Positions 8,994 through 17,213 are shown, counted from the stretch's first letter. The stretch: DNA of 48,558 nt from an uncultured Prevotella sp. (GCA_934256705.1 CAKQPF010000024.1:1-48558); one strand, 5' to 3'. The notes: generated by a model not told the origin, from the sequence alone. Numbers and translations are program-made.

Positions 8994-9036
8994 CCCACAC
9001 CAGACGACAAATCCACCAAACAACAATACAACGACC

Positions 9037-10116
9037 ATGCTTGACAAAGAAATAACCTTCGACCGATTTATCCGCTGGGCGATTATCGGCGGCGTGATAA
9101 TAGCCACTCTGCTCGTGCTCAATTACCTCAGCGCAGTGCTCCTGCCATTCTTCATAGCATGGGTACTGGCGTATCTGACCTACCCTCTCGTCACCTTCAT
9201 ACAGTATCGTATGCACGTGAGGATAAGGGCGGTAAGCATATTGATAGCCATGTTTCTGGTCATCGCGATCCTCTCAGGCGTCATCTATCTCATCATACCG
9301 CCGATGATAGAGCAGTTCGGGCAGTTCAGCACGCTCGCAATGGGCTATGTCCACCAGGCGGCGCACATCAAGAGCATCCCGGAAGCCGTGACGCAATGGG
9401 TCAATGAAAACTCAAACGAGATAGAACGCTACCTGAAAAGCCCCGACTTCTCCACCTCCATCAAGGAGGCTATGCCTAAGCTTTTCCAGTTTATTGGCCA
9501 GACCTGGAACGTGGTGATGAGCATCGCGGCTTCATGTATCACGCTCCTCTATATGTTCTTCATCCTTCTCGACTACGAATACCTTACCAAAAACTGGATC
9601 AGGATATTCCCGAAATCCACGCATTCCTTCTGGCAGGAGCTTGCCGCTGACGCAGGAAAAGCGCTCAACAACTACGTGCGCGGCCAGTGTCTCGTGGCTC
9701 TCACCATGGGAATACTCTTCTGCATCGGCTTCACCATCATCGATTTCCCTATGGCTATAGGCCTCGGAATCCTCATCGGAATAATGGACCTCGTGCCTTA
9801 TCTCCACACTTTCGCCCTCATCCCTACCGCCTTCCTCGCTGGACTCAAGGCGCTCAACACGGGTGACAACTTCTGGATCATCTTCGGACTCGCCGTCCTG
9901 GTGTTCTGCGTGGTGCAGGTAATCATCGACATGATCATCACACCGAAGATCATGGGCAAGCAGATGGGGCTCAATCCTGCCGTCCTCCTGCTCTCGCTCT
10001 CTGTCTGGGGAGCGCTTCTCGGCTTCCTCGGACTCATCGTGGCACTGCCCCTTACCACGCTCATCATGGCATATTGGCAGAGGTATATCACGGGTGACAA
10101 AGACGAAAAAGATTGA
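9037..10116 (+). CDS. AI-2E family (PerM-like) membrane permease
   Basis: A 359-residue polytopic inner-membrane protein of the AI-2E transporter (PerM/YdiK) family. Two helices lie at about 13-48, a third at about 65-85, then a soluble region, then at least four more helices from about 150 to 345. The conserved late segments DLVPYLHTF (about 250-258), IDMIITPKIMGKQMGLNPAVLLLSL and GFLGLIVALPL are typical. Family members have been linked to autoinducer-2 export or Na+/H+ antiport, so the substrate cannot be stated. The start at 9037 is preceded by an AACAACAATACAACGACC leader and is the first Met ahead of the first helix. Confidence 0.85.
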   Translation: MLDKEITFDRFIRWAIIGGVIIATLLVLNYLSAVLLPFFIAWVLAYLTYPLVTFIQYRMHVRIRAVSILIAMFLVIAILSGVIYLIIPPMIEQFGQFSTLAMGYVHQAAHIKSIPEAVTQWVNENSNEIERYLKSPDFSTSIKEAMPKLFQFIGQTWNVVMSIAASCITLLYMFFILLDYEYLTKNWIRIFPKSTHSFWQELAADAGKALNNYVRGQCLVALTMGILFCIGFTIIDFPMAIGLGILIGIMDLVPYLHTFALIPTAFLAGLKALNTGDNFWIIFGLAVLVFCVVQVIIDMIITPKIMGKQMGLNPAVLLLSLSVWGALLGFLGLIVALPLTTLIMAYWQRYITGDKDEKD

Positions 10117-10186
10117 TTTAAGTTAATAAATATTAAAGAAAACAGCGTTTTACAGCGGATAATTATGGTATGTAAATAATTTTTTG

Positions 10187-10194
10187 TACCTTTG
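10187..10194 (+). promoter_or_regulatory. -7 box for tRNA-Lys
   Basis: TACCTTTG matches TAnnTTTG and is 30 nt before the mature tRNA. A -33 TTG is not evident. Confidence 0.55.
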
Positions 10195-10224
10195 CACCCG
10201 CATTCGAAAGAATAGCATTACGGA

Positions 10225-10300
10225 GATCCGCTAGCTCAGTCGGTAGAGCATCACACTTTTAATGTGGGGGTCTTGGGTTCGAACCCCAAGCGGATCACCA
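10225..10300 (+). tRNA. tRNA-Lys (anticodon UUU)
   Basis: A full cloverleaf: acceptor GATCCGC/GCGGATC, D stem GCTC/GAGC, anticodon stem TCACA/TGTGG around the loop CTTTTAA (anticodon TTT), T stem TTGGG/CCCAA with loop TTCGAAC, discriminator A at 10297. The 3' CCA is encoded at 10298-10300. A strong terminator follows at once, so the gene is monocistronic. Confidence 0.97.
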
Positions 10301-10302
10301 AG

Positions 10303-10340
10303 AAAGAGGTCAATCATTCATGGTTGACCTCTTTTCTTTT
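10303..10340 (+). terminator. Terminator of tRNA-Lys
   Basis: AAAGAGGTCAA (10303-10313) pairs perfectly with TTGACCTCTTT (10324-10334), followed by TCTTTT. The stem begins 3 nt after the encoded CCA. Confidence 0.9.
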
Positions 10341-10452
10341 GTACCATTGCCAGCATGACAATACTGCATCAGAAACCTGCAAAAACTGTCCTATTTTCCC
10401 GTTTCTGCCGACCAAGCCCAAAGTAGTCACATAACACATTGATAATAAACGC

Positions 10453-10580
10453 GTTGCAATAGCATAGCTTTTAGGCGGTAAAAGCATAGTTATTACAATG
10501 CAAAAGCTATGCTTTCACGATGCAATATCTATGCTATTACGAGCTGAAAGCTTAGGTATTGCAAAATGAAAGCATAGCCA
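10453..10580 (+). repeat. 22-bp degenerate repeat array, locus 2
   Basis: Five full 22-bp units begin at 10462, 10484, 10506, 10528 and 10550, with partial units on both sides. Each has GCATAG, GCTATG or a close variant in the first six positions and AAAA, AATA or GAAA in the last four. It lies in the gap between the tRNA-Lys terminator and the 3' end of cca. The rest of that gap (10341-10452) shows no gene. Confidence 0.85.
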
Positions 10581-10616
10581 TCACTTTTTTGTTCTGTTTT
10601 TCCTCTCTCGTCCGGG

Positions 10617-12092
10617 CTATTTCTTCAGCCCGAGTTCCTGCGCTTTCCCGTCGAGAAGTGCAAGCAATGGCTCGCGCTCATTCTCCACTTTATTGTCGAG
10701 CACGGCATCCTTCAGATATTGCTTCAGTATTCCTACCTCGCGTGATGGCTTGAGATGATACATCTCCATTATCTCATTGCCGTCGATTACCGGCTGGAGC
10801 AGCCGCTTGAAGTCCTTCACCTTCAGGTCGTCTATCTTCTGGCGCACCAGCTGGTAGTTGTCTATGAAATGCTGCTTGCGTGTCTGGTTCTTGCTCGTGA
10901 TGTCGGCTTCGCAGAGTATCATCAGTTCATCGATGTCGTCACCGGCATCATTGACGAGGCGGCGCACGGCGGAATCGGTCACTATGTCGTCGGCTATCGC
11001 GATCGGACGCATGTGGAGGTCCACCATCTTCTGCACGAATTTCATCTTCATGTCCATCGGAAGCTTGAGGCGGCGGAACAGTCCCGGCACCATCTTCGCA
11101 CCGATGGTGTTGTGCGCATGGAAAGTCCATCCGGCAGCCGGATCCCACCTTTTGCTTCTCGGTTTGCCGATGTCGTGGAGCAGTGCGCCCCATCTGAGCC
11201 AGAGGTTGTCGGAATGCTTCGCCACGTTGTCGAGCACTTCGAGTGTATGATAGAAATTATTCTTGTGCGCGCGTCCGTTCCTTGTCTCCACGATGTCCAT
11301 CTGGGCAAGTTCCGGGAATATGATCTGTAGCAGTCCGCAGCGCTGCAAATCGACGAATCCCTTGCTGGGCACATTGGTCATGAGTATCTTGTTCAGTTCC
11401 TCAGCGATGCGCTCTCCGCTGATTATCTTTATCCTTTCCGCATTTCTCTGCAGCGCATCGAAGGTCTCATCCTCTATCCGGAAATTGAGACGGGTGGCGA
11501 AACGGATGCAGCGGAGCATACGGAGCGGGTCGTCGCTGAAGGTGATGTCCGGGTCGAGAGGTGTGCAGATGATGCCGTCATAGAGGTCGTCTATACCTCC
11601 AAACGGGTCCACGAGTTCTCCGAAACGGCTCTTGTTGAGACAGATAGCCATGGCATTGATGGTGAAGTCGCGGCGGTTCTGGTCGTCTTCCAGTGTGCCG
11701 TCCTCCACTATCGGCTTGCGCGAATCGCGGTTGTAGCTTTCCTTTCTCGCTCCCACGAATTCCACTTCGATGGCTCCTTTTTCCATTTCATCGACAGAAA
11801 GGGATGAATCGAACGGTGAGGTGTATATCTTCACCTGTGCCGTACCGAAGTTCCTGAACACGGAGAGTCTGGCTCTCTTGCCCAGCATAGCCTGGAGTTT
11901 CTTCGCCACCTTTATCCCGCTGCCCACCACCACGCAGTCTATGTCGTCGGAAGGGCGCTCCAGGAATATGTCGCGGACGTAGCCTCCCACGACATAGCAC
12001 TCCATTCCAAGGCTGTCAGCAGCCTCGGATATCATGTGAAATATGTCCTTGTCAAGTATCTCTGCCAGTTCGGCGTCTGTGTAATCTCGCAT
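10617..12092 (-). CDS. cca: CCA-adding tRNA nucleotidyltransferase with HD domain
   Basis: Adds or repairs the 3' CCA of tRNAs. The 491-residue protein has the class II nucleotidyltransferase head with GGYVRD (about residues 36-41) and the metal-binding DDIDCVV, then RRDFTINAMA and DPLRMLRCIRFATRLNF, and a C-terminal HD domain with LLHDIGKP. The start at 12092 (MRDYTDAEL) is downstream of the -7 box at 12160-12167; the frame extends to 12170 but that part lies upstream of, or across, the promoter. The enzyme is needed here, because tRNA-Pro at 18.2 kb has no encoded CCA. Its leader carries one copy of the TTTTGACCACC motif seen twice in the rsmI leader. Confidence 0.93.
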   Translation of the reverse strand: MRDYTDAELAEILDKDIFHMISEAADSLGMECYVVGGYVRDIFLERPSDDIDCVVVGSGIKVAKKLQAMLGKRARLSVFRNFGTAQVKIYTSPFDSSLSVDEMEKGAIEVEFVGARKESYNRDSRKPIVEDGTLEDDQNRRDFTINAMAICLNKSRFGELVDPFGGIDDLYDGIICTPLDPDITFSDDPLRMLRCIRFATRLNFRIEDETFDALQRNAERIKIISGERIAEELNKILMTNVPSKGFVDLQRCGLLQIIFPELAQMDIVETRNGRAHKNNFYHTLEVLDNVAKHSDNLWLRWGALLHDIGKPRSKRWDPAAGWTFHAHNTIGAKMVPGLFRRLKLPMDMKMKFVQKMVDLHMRPIAIADDIVTDSAVRRLVNDAGDDIDELMILCEADITSKNQTRKQHFIDNYQLVRQKIDDLKVKDFKRLLQPVIDGNEIMEMYHLKPSREVGILKQYLKDAVLDNKVENEREPLLALLDGKAQELGLKK

Positions 12093-12109
12093 TGCTGTAA
12101 TGTGTAAAG

Positions 12110-12120
12110 GGTGGTCAAAA
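12110..12120 (-). repeat. TTTTGACCACC motif in the cca leader
   Basis: The plus strand reads GGTGGTCAAAA, 17 nt upstream of the cca start codon. This is the same 11-mer as at 8035-8066 and 36186-36219. Confidence 0.6.
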
Positions 12121-12159
12121 AGTGTAATATCTGTTTGCCTATTTCTATAAAAGCGGATG

Positions 12160-12167
12160 CAAAGGTA
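12160..12167 (-). promoter_or_regulatory. -7 box for cca
   Basis: CAAAGGTA on the plus strand reads TACCTTTG on the minus strand. The predicted leader is about 65 nt. Confidence 0.6.
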
Positions 12168-12209
12168 CAAAAAATTAGTGATAAAGGAGTTAATCTGAGT
12201 TTTTTTTCT

Positions 12210-12217
12210 TATTTTTG
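12210..12217 (+). promoter_or_regulatory. -7 box very close to the start codon of the small lipoprotein
   Basis: TATTTTTG matches TAnnTTTG and ends only 4 nt before ATG 12222. If it is used, the mRNA is leaderless or nearly so. No TTG is evident at the -33 position. Confidence 0.5.
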
Positions 12218-12221
12218 CACC

Positions 12222-12695
12222 ATGAAGTATATTATTCCTACACTTGCCATTGCCTTGTCCGTCGTGTCTTTCTCCTCATGCAAGGAGGAAAATGCAGAGG
12301 CGAAGCAACTGCTCGAAAGCATTCGCCAGGACTACGAATCAGGCAATTATGACGAGGCTCTCCTCGCCATAGACTCGCTGCGCCACGCCTACCCTACCGC
12401 CATCAATGAGCGTAAGGAGGCTCTGAAGATACATCAGGAAGCGTCACTGAAGAAAGCACAGGCCAACCTTGCCGTCACGGATTCCGCCCTCCAGGCTGCC
12501 GAAAGGGAGTATAACAGCATCCGCCCCGCAGTGGAGAAACGCCACAAGGAAGGCACTGCCACCGAGGAAGAGCTGAGCAGGATGAACCAGCTGCGCAAGG
12601 TAAGGGACTCACTGCAGGTGGTCTTCAATGTGGAATGCGCCAAAATAAAGTATATCCACAAGAGACAGAAGCAGATGCCACAGGAAGAGAAATAG
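12222..12695 (+). CDS. Small coiled-coil lipoprotein, unknown function
   Basis: A 157-residue predicted lipoprotein: basic N-terminus, hydrophobic core and a lipobox-like SFSSC with Cys20. The mature part is highly charged and probably helical, with a TPR-like first stretch (ESGNYDEALLAIDSLRHAYP) and then coiled coil. I do not recognise a named family. It begins at the first Met with a good signal sequence; the open frame extends further upstream, but across the promoter. It stands alone between divergent cca and the DUF1599 operon. Exported location is inferred from the N-terminus. Confidence 0.7.
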   Translation: MKYIIPTLAIALSVVSFSSCKEENAEAKQLLESIRQDYESGNYDEALLAIDSLRHAYPTAINERKEALKIHQEASLKKAQANLAVTDSALQAAEREYNSIRPAVEKRHKEGTATEEELSRMNQLRKVRDSLQVVFNVECAKIKYIHKRQKQMPQEEK

Positions 12696-12725
12696 CATTT
12701 CTTTTGCTTTTCATAGGGGATTCCT

Positions 12726-12755
12726 TTGTATTTCCAAAGGAAATTAGTACCTTTG
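12726..12755 (+). promoter_or_regulatory. Promoter of the DUF1599 - DoxX - tpiA operon
   Basis: TTG at 12726-12728 and TACCTTTG at 12748-12755, 19 nt apart, about 70 nt before the first start codon. Confidence 0.75.
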
Positions 12756-12824
12756 CATCCATATATAAATAAGGTGTAAGCTGACAACAGCCATTTTTTC
12801 AGCCCACAACAGCAATTTATTCAG

Positions 12825-13364
12825 ATGACAACAGAGGAAGAATTCAGAAGCGCGCTCAAAGAATGCCGCGACATATTTACAGCAAAACTAAAGGACTATA
12901 ATGCCTCATGGCGCATACTTCGTCCCTCATCGCTCACCGACCAACTGTTTATCAAGGCAAAGAGGATAAGACAGCTGGAGACCGGAGAGGTGGCTATGGT
13001 GGAGGAAGGCATACGACCGGAAATCATGGCGCTCGTCAATTACGGCATAATAGGCCTCATACAGCTGCAGGAAGGCTACGTCGATGAGCCGGATATGGAC
13101 GCAGAACGTGCCACTGCTCTCTACGATCACTTCGCTGAAGAGACACTGCAGCTGATGATAAGAAAGAATCATGACTATGCGGAGGCATGGAGAGGTATGC
13201 GCGTCACCAGCTATACCGACTTTATCCTGACAAAGATTAACCGCATCAAAGAAATAGAGGACAACGAAGGAAGGGTGTCCGTATCTGAGGGAATCGACTC
13301 AAACTATATGGACATCATCAACTATGCCGTCTTCGGAATGATAAAGACAAAGGATGGAGAATAA
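12825..13364 (+). CDS. DUF1599 domain protein
   Basis: A 179-residue soluble protein of the DUF1599 family. It consists of two similar halves: residues about 24-90 (DYNASWRILRPSSLTDQLFIK... EEGI... VNYGIIGLIQLQEG) and about 112-178 (DYAEAWRGMRVTSYTDFILTK... SEGI... INYAVFGMIKTKDG), so it is an internal duplication. The biochemical role is not known to me. It is the first gene of an operon whose order (DUF1599, DoxX-like, tpiA, SPOR, folE) I recognise as typical of Bacteroidales. Its end overlaps the next gene by 11 nt, which suggests coupled translation. Confidence 0.85.
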   Translation: MTTEEEFRSALKECRDIFTAKLKDYNASWRILRPSSLTDQLFIKAKRIRQLETGEVAMVEEGIRPEIMALVNYGIIGLIQLQEGYVDEPDMDAERATALYDHFAEETLQLMIRKNHDYAEAWRGMRVTSYTDFILTKINRIKEIEDNEGRVSVSEGIDSNYMDIINYAVFGMIKTKDGE

Positions 13365-14790
13365 CATTTCGGAACATAACAGCGAGCTCGACACTGACAG
13401 CAACCCTACGGATGCTGCAGAGGAAATGCATGCGTCTGACGCCTCCAGCCATTCGTCATGGGTGGTTTCCCTGATTGTCAACATCGCCAGACTGCTGCTC
13501 AGCCTCACCTTTATCTTCTCCGGCTTCGTCAAAGCCGTGGATCCTATCGGAACGCAATACAAGATAGAGGACTATGCAGAGGCCGTCGGACTAGTGGGAG
13601 TGCTGCCAGACTGGCTGACGCTCACCGCGTCCGTGCTCATGTCGGCGCTGGAGTTCTCGCTCGGTGTCTTCCTTCTCTTCGCCATAATGCGAAGGACGGT
13701 ATCGAAGGCCATCCTCGCTTTCATGGTGGTGATGACCGCCATCACGGCATGGCTTTGGCTTGCCAATCCCGTAAGCGACTGCGGATGCTTCGGCGATGCC
13801 ATTCACCTCACCAACGGAGAGACATTCGCCAAGAACGTCATACTGCTCGCTATGGCTGCCGCTGTCACCGCATGGCCGCTCAGAATGCCGCGCTTCGTGT
13901 CGCTCAACAACCAGTGGATTGTGTTCCATTACACCATTCTCTTCACGCTCGCAGTGTCGGTATGGAGTCTCTATGACTTGCCTACGTTCGATTTCCGACC
14001 ATATCACATCGGCACGAACATACAGAAGAACATGGAGATTCCGGAAGGAGAGAAGGCACCGGAGTTCGAGTCCACATTCATAATGGAAAAGGATGGCGTG
14101 AGAAAAGAGTTCTCGCTCGACGACTATCCCGACTCCACATGGACCTACATCGACACCAAGACCACGATGACAAGTCCGGGATATGAGCCGCCTATCCACG
14201 ATTTCTCCATCACGGAGGTGGAGACCGGCAATGACATCACGGAGGACGTGATCACAAGGAAAGGCTACACATTCCTCCTCATATCGCCTCATCTGGAGAA
14301 TGCGGACGACGCTTATTTCGGGAATATCGACATGATTTCCGACTATGCGCACAACAACGGCTACCCGTTCTACTGCCTCACGGCAAGTAATGAGGAGGCC
14401 ATAGCCATCTGGAAAGAGACCACTGCGGCAGACTATACATTCTGCCACACTGACGAGACGACGCTCAAGACCATCATCAGAAGCAATCCGGGATTGCTCC
14501 TGCTCAAGGATGGCACGATAATAAGGAAATGGAGCCACAACTTCCTGCCGGCTGAGGAATTGCAGAACCAGAGGCTCGAAGACTCCACTCTCGGACAAAT
14601 GCCCGACGATGACGCAGGAAAGAAACTGCTCGACATACTCATATGGTTCGTGCTCCCACTGACATTGCTCAGCATTGCTGACAGACTATGGATGTGGTCA
14701 CGATGGCTTAAGGGAAAAAACAGTTCTTACAGTATATGTAATTTTTTAAAATCAAAAAAGGAAAATGAGAAAGAAAATTGTAGCAGGTAA
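13354..14790 (+). CDS. DoxX/MauE-like membrane protein with thioredoxin-like tail (BT_3928 family)
   Basis: A 478-residue protein. After a polar N-terminus, membrane helices run from about 38 to 205 and form a DoxX/MauE-type bundle; it includes NPVSDCGCFGDA, the Cys-Gly-Cys element typical of this family. A periplasmic part (about 215-425) has a thioredoxin-like pattern ending in LLLLKDGTIIRKW, but I see no CxxC. A last helix (about 428-450) precedes a basic tail. The family (named after BT_3928) is linked to envelope redox or quinone functions only by resemblance. It overlaps DUF1599 by 11 nt and tpiA by 26 nt. Confidence 0.85.
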   Translation: MENNISEHNSELDTDSNPTDAAEEMHASDASSHSSWVVSLIVNIARLLLSLTFIFSGFVKAVDPIGTQYKIEDYAEAVGLVGVLPDWLTLTASVLMSALEFSLGVFLLFAIMRRTVSKAILAFMVVMTAITAWLWLANPVSDCGCFGDAIHLTNGETFAKNVILLAMAAAVTAWPLRMPRFVSLNNQWIVFHYTILFTLAVSVWSLYDLPTFDFRPYHIGTNIQKNMEIPEGEKAPEFESTFIMEKDGVRKEFSLDDYPDSTWTYIDTKTTMTSPGYEPPIHDFSITEVETGNDITEDVITRKGYTFLLISPHLENADDAYFGNIDMISDYAHNNGYPFYCLTASNEEAIAIWKETTAADYTFCHTDETTLKTIIRSNPGLLLLKDGTIIRKWSHNFLPAEELQNQRLEDSTLGQMPDDDAGKKLLDILIWFVLPLTLLSIADRLWMWSRWLKGKNSSYSICNFLKSKKENEKENCSR

Positions 14791-15517
14791 CTGGAAAATG
14801 AACAAAAACCTGCAGGAGGGTGTTGCCCTCGCTAAGGAACTCACTGAGGTAGTAAAGAACCCTAACTGCGGCGTTATCATCTGCACTCCTTTCATCCATC
14901 TCGCAAGCGTTGCTGAGATCGTGAAGGATTCTGCTATCGAACTCGGTGCTGAAAACTGCGCTGACAAGGTTTCTGGCGCTTTCACAGGCGAGGTTAGCGC
15001 TGAGATGGTTAAGTCAACTGGTGCTCAGTGGGTTATCCTCGGTCACTCAGAGCGTCGTGAGTACTATCACGAGACTCCTGAAATCCTCAAGGAGAAGGTA
15101 CAGCTCGCTCTCGCTAATGGTCTCAAGGTGCTCTTCTGCATCGGTGAGTCTCTCGAAGAGCGCGAGGCTAACAAGCAGAATGAGGTAGTTAAGGCTGAGC
15201 TCGCTGGCTCTGTATTCAATCTCACTGCTGAGGAATGGAAGAATATCGTCATCGCTTACGAGCCAATCTGGGCTATCGGTACTGGCAAGACTGCTACTGC
15301 TGAGCAGGCTGAGGAAATCCATGCCTACATCCGTTCTTGCGTTGCTGAGGTATATGGAGAAGAGGTTGCTAACGACACCACCATCCTCTATGGCGGTTCT
15401 TGCAAGGCTTCAAATGCTCCAGAGCTCTTCTCCAAGCCTGACATCGACGGTGGTCTCATCGGTGGCGCTTCTCTCAAGGCTGCTGATTTCAAGGGCATCA
15501 TCGACGCTTGGAACTAA
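14765..15517 (+). CDS. tpiA: Triose-phosphate isomerase
   Basis: Interconverts dihydroxyacetone phosphate and glyceraldehyde 3-phosphate in glycolysis. All catalytic elements of the 250-residue TIM barrel are present: GNWKMNK (Lys near residue 11), ILGHSERR (catalytic His), AYEPIWAIGTGKTAT (catalytic Glu in AYEP, flexible loop 6) and YGGSCKASN and GLIGGASL for phosphate binding. Codon use differs from the neighbours, with frequent GCT and CTC, as expected for a highly expressed gene. It starts inside the preceding gene in another frame. A terminator lies 55 nt past the stop, so the SPOR and folE genes may be partly insulated. Confidence 0.98.
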   Translation: MRKKIVAGNWKMNKNLQEGVALAKELTEVVKNPNCGVIICTPFIHLASVAEIVKDSAIELGAENCADKVSGAFTGEVSAEMVKSTGAQWVILGHSERREYYHETPEILKEKVQLALANGLKVLFCIGESLEEREANKQNEVVKAELAGSVFNLTAEEWKNIVIAYEPIWAIGTGKTATAEQAEEIHAYIRSCVAEVYGEEVANDTTILYGGSCKASNAPELFSKPDIDGGLIGGASLKAADFKGIIDAWN

Positions 15518-15571
15518 TATGACACATCCCAAAGGCGGGTTTCACACCATGACATCATGCCTTTGACCTTT

Positions 15572-15624
15572 GGTCGTCTGGCAGACTAGCATGCCGTTTC
15601 TGCCAGACGGCCATTACCTTTTTT
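15572..15624 (+). terminator. Terminator after tpiA
   Basis: Positions 15572-15585 pair with 15599-15612 in a stem of about 14 bp (core CGTCTGGCAGA), followed by ATTACCTTTTTT. Two weaker hairpins flank it (CAAAGGC/GCCTTTG upstream and CCAAG/CTTGG downstream). Confidence 0.8.
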
Positions 15625-15747
15625 AATCCCAAGGACTAATGTCTTGGCATAGTCTCCCGGTTTCTCTATTATTTGTATCAACGAAACAACCAAAGCGACA
15701 CAACCAAAAACCGAAAACCAACAACCCACAACCGAACTGACAATTGT

Positions 15748-16389
15748 ATGTTACGACAGATTATTGCCATAATTTCATGCTTCCTTGCGCTGGCAGCTAA
15801 TGCACAGAGCGGGAATTTCCTTGACAACCTGAGAAAAAACGAGGCTGGCAAGGCTAAGGTTACCGTGACACAGAGCGTCGCTATCGACATCCTCGTCAAC
15901 GGTAAAGGCGGACTCAACAAGATCGAGCCTAACTCAAAGACTGCTCCTGAACATTCCATCCATGCTAATGTCAAAGAGGAAGGAAAGTCACAGCACAGCA
16001 ATTCCAACAACGAAACAGGCAAGTTGGAGGCCAACAGCCACAACTCTCAAAATACATACCACGAAGAGACTGAACCCAATGAGGAAACAGTCACCGTAGA
16101 TACAAGAAAGAAAGTGATGCGAAACAGCTACAAGATGACAGGTTATCGCATCCAGGTATTCTCTGGAGGCAACTCACGAGTGGACAAGCAAAAGGCTGAA
16201 AAGGCAGGACTCGACATGAAGAGACTCTTCCCTACTGAGCCTGTGTATGTCCATTTCTACTCTCCTTCATGGAAATGCCGCATGGGTAATTACAAGACTA
16301 CAGCGGAAGCGCGCAGCATTCTCCTGCAGGTCAAGAAGCATTATCCGCAGGCTTGTATCGTGAAAGGCACCATCAGCGTACAATACTGA
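15748..16389 (+). CDS. Exported SPOR domain protein
   Basis: A 213-residue protein with a signal peptide (MLRQIIAIISCFLALAANAQ, cleavage after about residue 20). A short conserved region follows, then a low-complexity Asn/Glu/Ser linker (about 75-130), and a C-terminal SPOR domain (about 143-213, GYRIQVFSGGNSRVDKQKAE...). SPOR domains bind denuded peptidoglycan, often at division sites, so a periplasmic wall-binding role is inferred. I chose ATG 15748 because the signal peptide starts there; the frame extends upstream but without an export signal. The gene follows tpiA and precedes folE, in the usual Bacteroidales order. Confidence 0.85.
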   Translation: MLRQIIAIISCFLALAANAQSGNFLDNLRKNEAGKAKVTVTQSVAIDILVNGKGGLNKIEPNSKTAPEHSIHANVKEEGKSQHSNSNNETGKLEANSHNSQNTYHEETEPNEETVTVDTRKKVMRNSYKMTGYRIQVFSGGNSRVDKQKAEKAGLDMKRLFPTEPVYVHFYSPSWKCRMGNYKTTAEARSILLQVKKHYPQACIVKGTISVQY

Positions 16390-16408
16390 TCGTATCTGTT
16401 CATACGTA

Positions 16409-16437
16409 GCCACTGTGTCCGCCACATTACCGGCGGA
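16409..16437 (+). ncRNA. Intercistronic hairpin element, copy A (folE leader)
   Basis: GCCACTGTG (16409-16417), left stem TCCGCCA, loop CATTAC, right stem CGGCGGA (16431-16437); six of seven pairs form. It ends 38 nt before the folE start codon and is in the sense orientation. It is one of five such elements in this window (with 17159, 19800, 26936 and 27789). Not a terminator: no T-run follows. Confidence 0.75.
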
Positions 16438-16475
16438 TATTCCTACACCAGAAAACCAACACTCAACCTTAAAAA

Positions 16476-17054
16476 ATGATAGAAGAAGAATACTACCTCC
16501 GCCCAGGACTTGAACAACTGGCAGAGCATTACAAGGAAATCCTCACCCTTTTGGGCGAAGATGCCAACCGAGAAGGTCTGCTGAAGACACCTATGCGCGT
16601 TGCGAAAGCTATGCAGTTCCTCACCAAAGGCTACTCTCAGGACCCTAAAGCCATTCTCGAAAAGGCACTGTTCCATGAAGAATACTCACACATGGTTATC
16701 GTAAAGGACATCAATTTCTATTCCATGTGCGAACACCACATGCTGCCTTTCTACGGAAAAGCGCACGTGGCTTACATCCCTAACGGCACTATCACAGGGC
16801 TTTCCAAGATTGCCCGCGTCGTAGAAGTATTCGCCAGAAGGCTTCAGGTGCAGGAGAGAATGACACATCAGATTATGGAATGTATCAACGACACGCTGCA
16901 TCCGATGGGCGTTATGGTCGTTATTGAAGCGGCACACATGTGCATGCAGATGAGAGGTGTGGAGAAACAGAACTCACTCACCACCACTTCCGCCTTCTCT
17001 GGTGTATTCGAATCCTCCAAGACACGTGAGGAATTCATGAAACTTATCAAGTAA
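16476..17054 (+). CDS. folE: GTP cyclohydrolase I
   Basis: Converts GTP to 7,8-dihydroneopterin triphosphate, the first step of folate synthesis, as a toroidal zinc enzyme in the cytoplasm. The 192-residue protein has the zinc/catalytic motif SMCEHHMLPFYG (about residues 78-89), GLSKIARVVEVFARRLQVQERMT, and HMCMQMRGVEKQNS with the second zinc Cys. The length is typical of the single-domain bacterial form. It follows the SPOR gene by 86 nt, a gap that holds a copy of the intercistronic hairpin. Confidence 0.97.
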   Translation: MIEEEYYLRPGLEQLAEHYKEILTLLGEDANREGLLKTPMRVAKAMQFLTKGYSQDPKAILEKALFHEEYSHMVIVKDINFYSMCEHHMLPFYGKAHVAYIPNGTITGLSKIARVVEVFARRLQVQERMTHQIMECINDTLHPMGVMVVIEAAHMCMQMRGVEKQNSLTTTSAFSGVFESSKTREEFMKLIK

Positions 17055-17158
17055 CCATACCACTCATAATCGCCCTCACACTCCGGCAACACAAAGGCCT
17101 ATCCTCAATTGCAAAAAGGCATTACCCCAATATCTGCAAGGTATATCCCCAGCAATCC

Positions 17159-17187
17159 GCCACTGTGTTGCCCGCGTCACCGGGCTA
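17159..17187 (+). ncRNA. Intercistronic hairpin element, copy B (xth leader)
   Basis: GCCACTGTG (17159-17167), left stem TTGCCCG, loop CGTCAC, right stem CGGGCTA (17181-17187); six of seven pairs form, with stem bases different from copies A and D. It ends 26 nt before the exonuclease start. Upstream, 17089-17156 holds decayed repeat-like units (GGCATTACCCC and GGTATATCCCC). Confidence 0.75.
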
Positions 17188-17213
17188 TTCCCCAACTAAT
17201 TCCCCCAACAATC

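Noticed and set aside
13591..14598. 335-residue open frame antisense to the DoxX-like gene
   Set aside because: It is a shadow frame; its His/Arg/Glu-rich peptide has no family features, and the opposite strand has clear domains and coupled neighbours.
16409..16437. Hairpin element A as a terminator of the SPOR gene
   Set aside because: No T-run follows this or any of the other four copies, and all sit closer to the next start codon than to the preceding stop in most cases.
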